Of a DNA stretch of 5,764 bases, positions 5,182-5,764 are shown in pieces (positions within the stretch are counted from its first letter, which is position 1; each line of letters begins with the position of its first letter). The stretch spans positions 1 through 5,764 of the forward strand of contig DAOTTX010000490.1 in NCBI GenBank assembly GCA_034437515.1, in the 5' to 3' direction. Made by a program: the position numbers and the translations under genes. This stretch comes from DAOTTX01 sp034437515 (GTDB lineage: Bacteria; Chloroflexota; Anaerolineae; Aggregatilineales; Phototrophicaceae). The notes beneath the pieces are model-generated. The model ran no database searches, was not told where the DNA came from, and saw only the letters and a program-made list of their open reading frames with translations.

Positions 5182-5251
5182 ATCCGTGCCGAGGATTTTC
5201 CAGGCACCCATGACAGCGATTAAAAACCCTTGCTCAACGGTGAGCAAGGGT
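5182..5251. repeat. 70-bp repeat element, copy 2
   Basis: The direct repeat of 4254-4323, with differences only at 5192, 5201 and 5210. It fills most of the gap between the two paralogues, ending eight bases before the AAGGAG site of paralogue 1. It again carries GTGCC 5186-5190 / GGCAC 5203-5207 and the terminator hairpin. Confidence 0.85.
5220..5251 (-). terminator. intrinsic terminator of the 5285-5764 gene
   Basis: This is the same hairpin as at 4292-4324, here 11 bp (5226-5236 with 5241-5251) with loop ACGG, followed on the minus strand by TTTTTAAT. It lies 33 bases after the stop of paralogue 2 and before paralogue 1. Paralogue 1 would therefore need readthrough or its own promoter in the short space 5157-5219, where I see no clear promoter. 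Confidence 0.85.
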
Positions 5252-5284
5252 CTCTAACATTGTTGTTCTACTTGGACAAAATTA

Positions 5285-5764
5285 CTACTGTTCCTGACTT
5301 TGTTCTGTGTGCGCCTGTTCGAGCAGATCATTGATTAGATCAGTGCTATATGCGGAATGATCTACGTGAAACAACTCGGCGGCGTTTTCAAATGTAGGGT
5401 CGAATTCAACAAAATCCAGCATTGTGATGCGCCGGACTTCACCATCGACGACAGTTTCCTCGCGCACCACAATTCCCGTTTCTAAATCAACCCAGATGTT
5501 GATGTCCCAGGAACTAGCATAAGACGTAATCTTAATTGTGTTACGCCCGTTGAGGGTTTCTAAGCCAACAATTTCGGTTTCCTGCTCAGGCATTTCCAGG
5601 CGTACTGCAAGTCTTTCCGGCGCGATGTAGCTCGAAACACCGCCCAAAGCACGAACGATATTTTCGGGACCTTCACCTGCGACGAAAACTAAAGAATGTC
5701 CACCTACGCCGATACTGTCATACATATATTGACCATCACTAATGAGTAGAGACTCCTGTGTATC
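5285..5764 (-). CDS. paralogue 2 of the unknown extracytoplasmic protein, 5' end beyond the window
   Basis: The reading frame is open to the window edge, giving 159 visible C-terminal residues. The ATG at 5725 is internal: the codons before it (ending LLISDGQY) continue the alignment with paralogue 1 (LEVSSGSY), so the true start lies outside. Shared blocks with paralogue 1 include IAPE-x-LAVRL, a W-x-D-[IL]-ETGIV motif, FDP-x-FE and LF-x-VD-x-S-x-Y near the C-terminus. Overall identity looks roughly one third by eye. It lacks the roughly 20-residue Ala/Pro-rich insert that paralogue 1 has around residues 152-172. It ends with tandem stops TAG-TAA. A signal peptide is expected in the missing part but cannot be seen. 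Function unknown; the LolA/RseB-like analogy made for paralogue 1 applies equally weakly here. Confidence 0.75.
   Translation of the reverse strand, partial: DTQESLLISDGQYMYDSIGVGGHSLVFVAGEGPENIVRALGGVSSYIAPERLAVRLEMPEQETEIVGLETLNGRNTIKITSYASSWDINIWVDLETGIVVREETVVDGEVRRITMLDFVEFDPTFENAAELFHVDHSAYSTDLINDLLEQAHTEQSQEQ

Noticed and set aside
5157..5207. Longer N-terminus for paralogue 1 starting at 5207
   Set aside because: The added residues are encoded partly by the 70-bp repeat and precede a signal sequence that has its own start with AAGGAG upstream.
5285..5725. Paralogue 2 as a complete gene starting at ATG 5725
   Set aside because: The frame is open to the window edge and the residues before this Met align with paralogue 1, so the Met is internal.
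1..5764. CRISPR array, tRNA, transposase or defence genes
   Set aside because: I looked for regularly spaced repeats, cloverleaf-type arms and characteristic motifs on both strands and saw none.

Overview
The window looks like a piece of a moderately GC-rich bacterial chromosome. I infer Chloroflexota (Anaerolineae-like). The pointers are the style of the L10 and L7/L12 proteins (acidic L10 tail, Met/Gly-rich L7/L12 hinge), a secreted substrate-binding protein carrying a fasciclin domain, and the intergenic inverted repeats. No marker in the window fixes the phylum, so this is a moderate-confidence inference.

Layout from left to right: (1) positions 1-185 hold a pair of GC-rich perfect inverted repeats, probably a dispersed repeat, and no gene. 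(2) 186-596 on the minus strand encodes a small YdaT-like protein with a C-terminal DUF2188 region. (3) It is divergent from 718-1542 on the plus strand, a sugar phosphate isomerase/epimerase-type TIM barrel. (4) 1573-1795 is a well-preserved control region: a consensus sigma-70-type promoter, an L10 leader motif, an antiterminator/terminator switch, and a further strong hairpin. It precedes rplJ (TTG start) and rplL, and the pair is closed by an intrinsic terminator. (5) 2926-4248 encodes an exported haemin-binding-type (HmuT-like) substrate-binding protein fused to a C-terminal fasciclin (FAS1) domain. (6) On the minus strand, 4350-5156 and 5285-5764 (cut by the window edge) encode two diverged paralogues of an unrecognised secreted or anchored protein. 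Each is followed by a nearly identical 70-bp element containing a strong terminator hairpin.

The genes fall into four apparently independent transcription units. rplJ-rplL form the L10-(L12)n ribosomal stalk and look autoregulated through the leader. Neither rplK-rplA upstream nor rpoB downstream is present, so the usual stalk/RNA polymerase cluster is broken here. The HmuT-FAS1 protein has no permease or ATPase beside it. The most interesting points are the HmuT-FAS1 fusion, the near-identical repeat/terminator elements behind much more diverged paralogues, and the fully readable L10 attenuator. I do not see a defence system, CRISPR array, phage or transposase gene.
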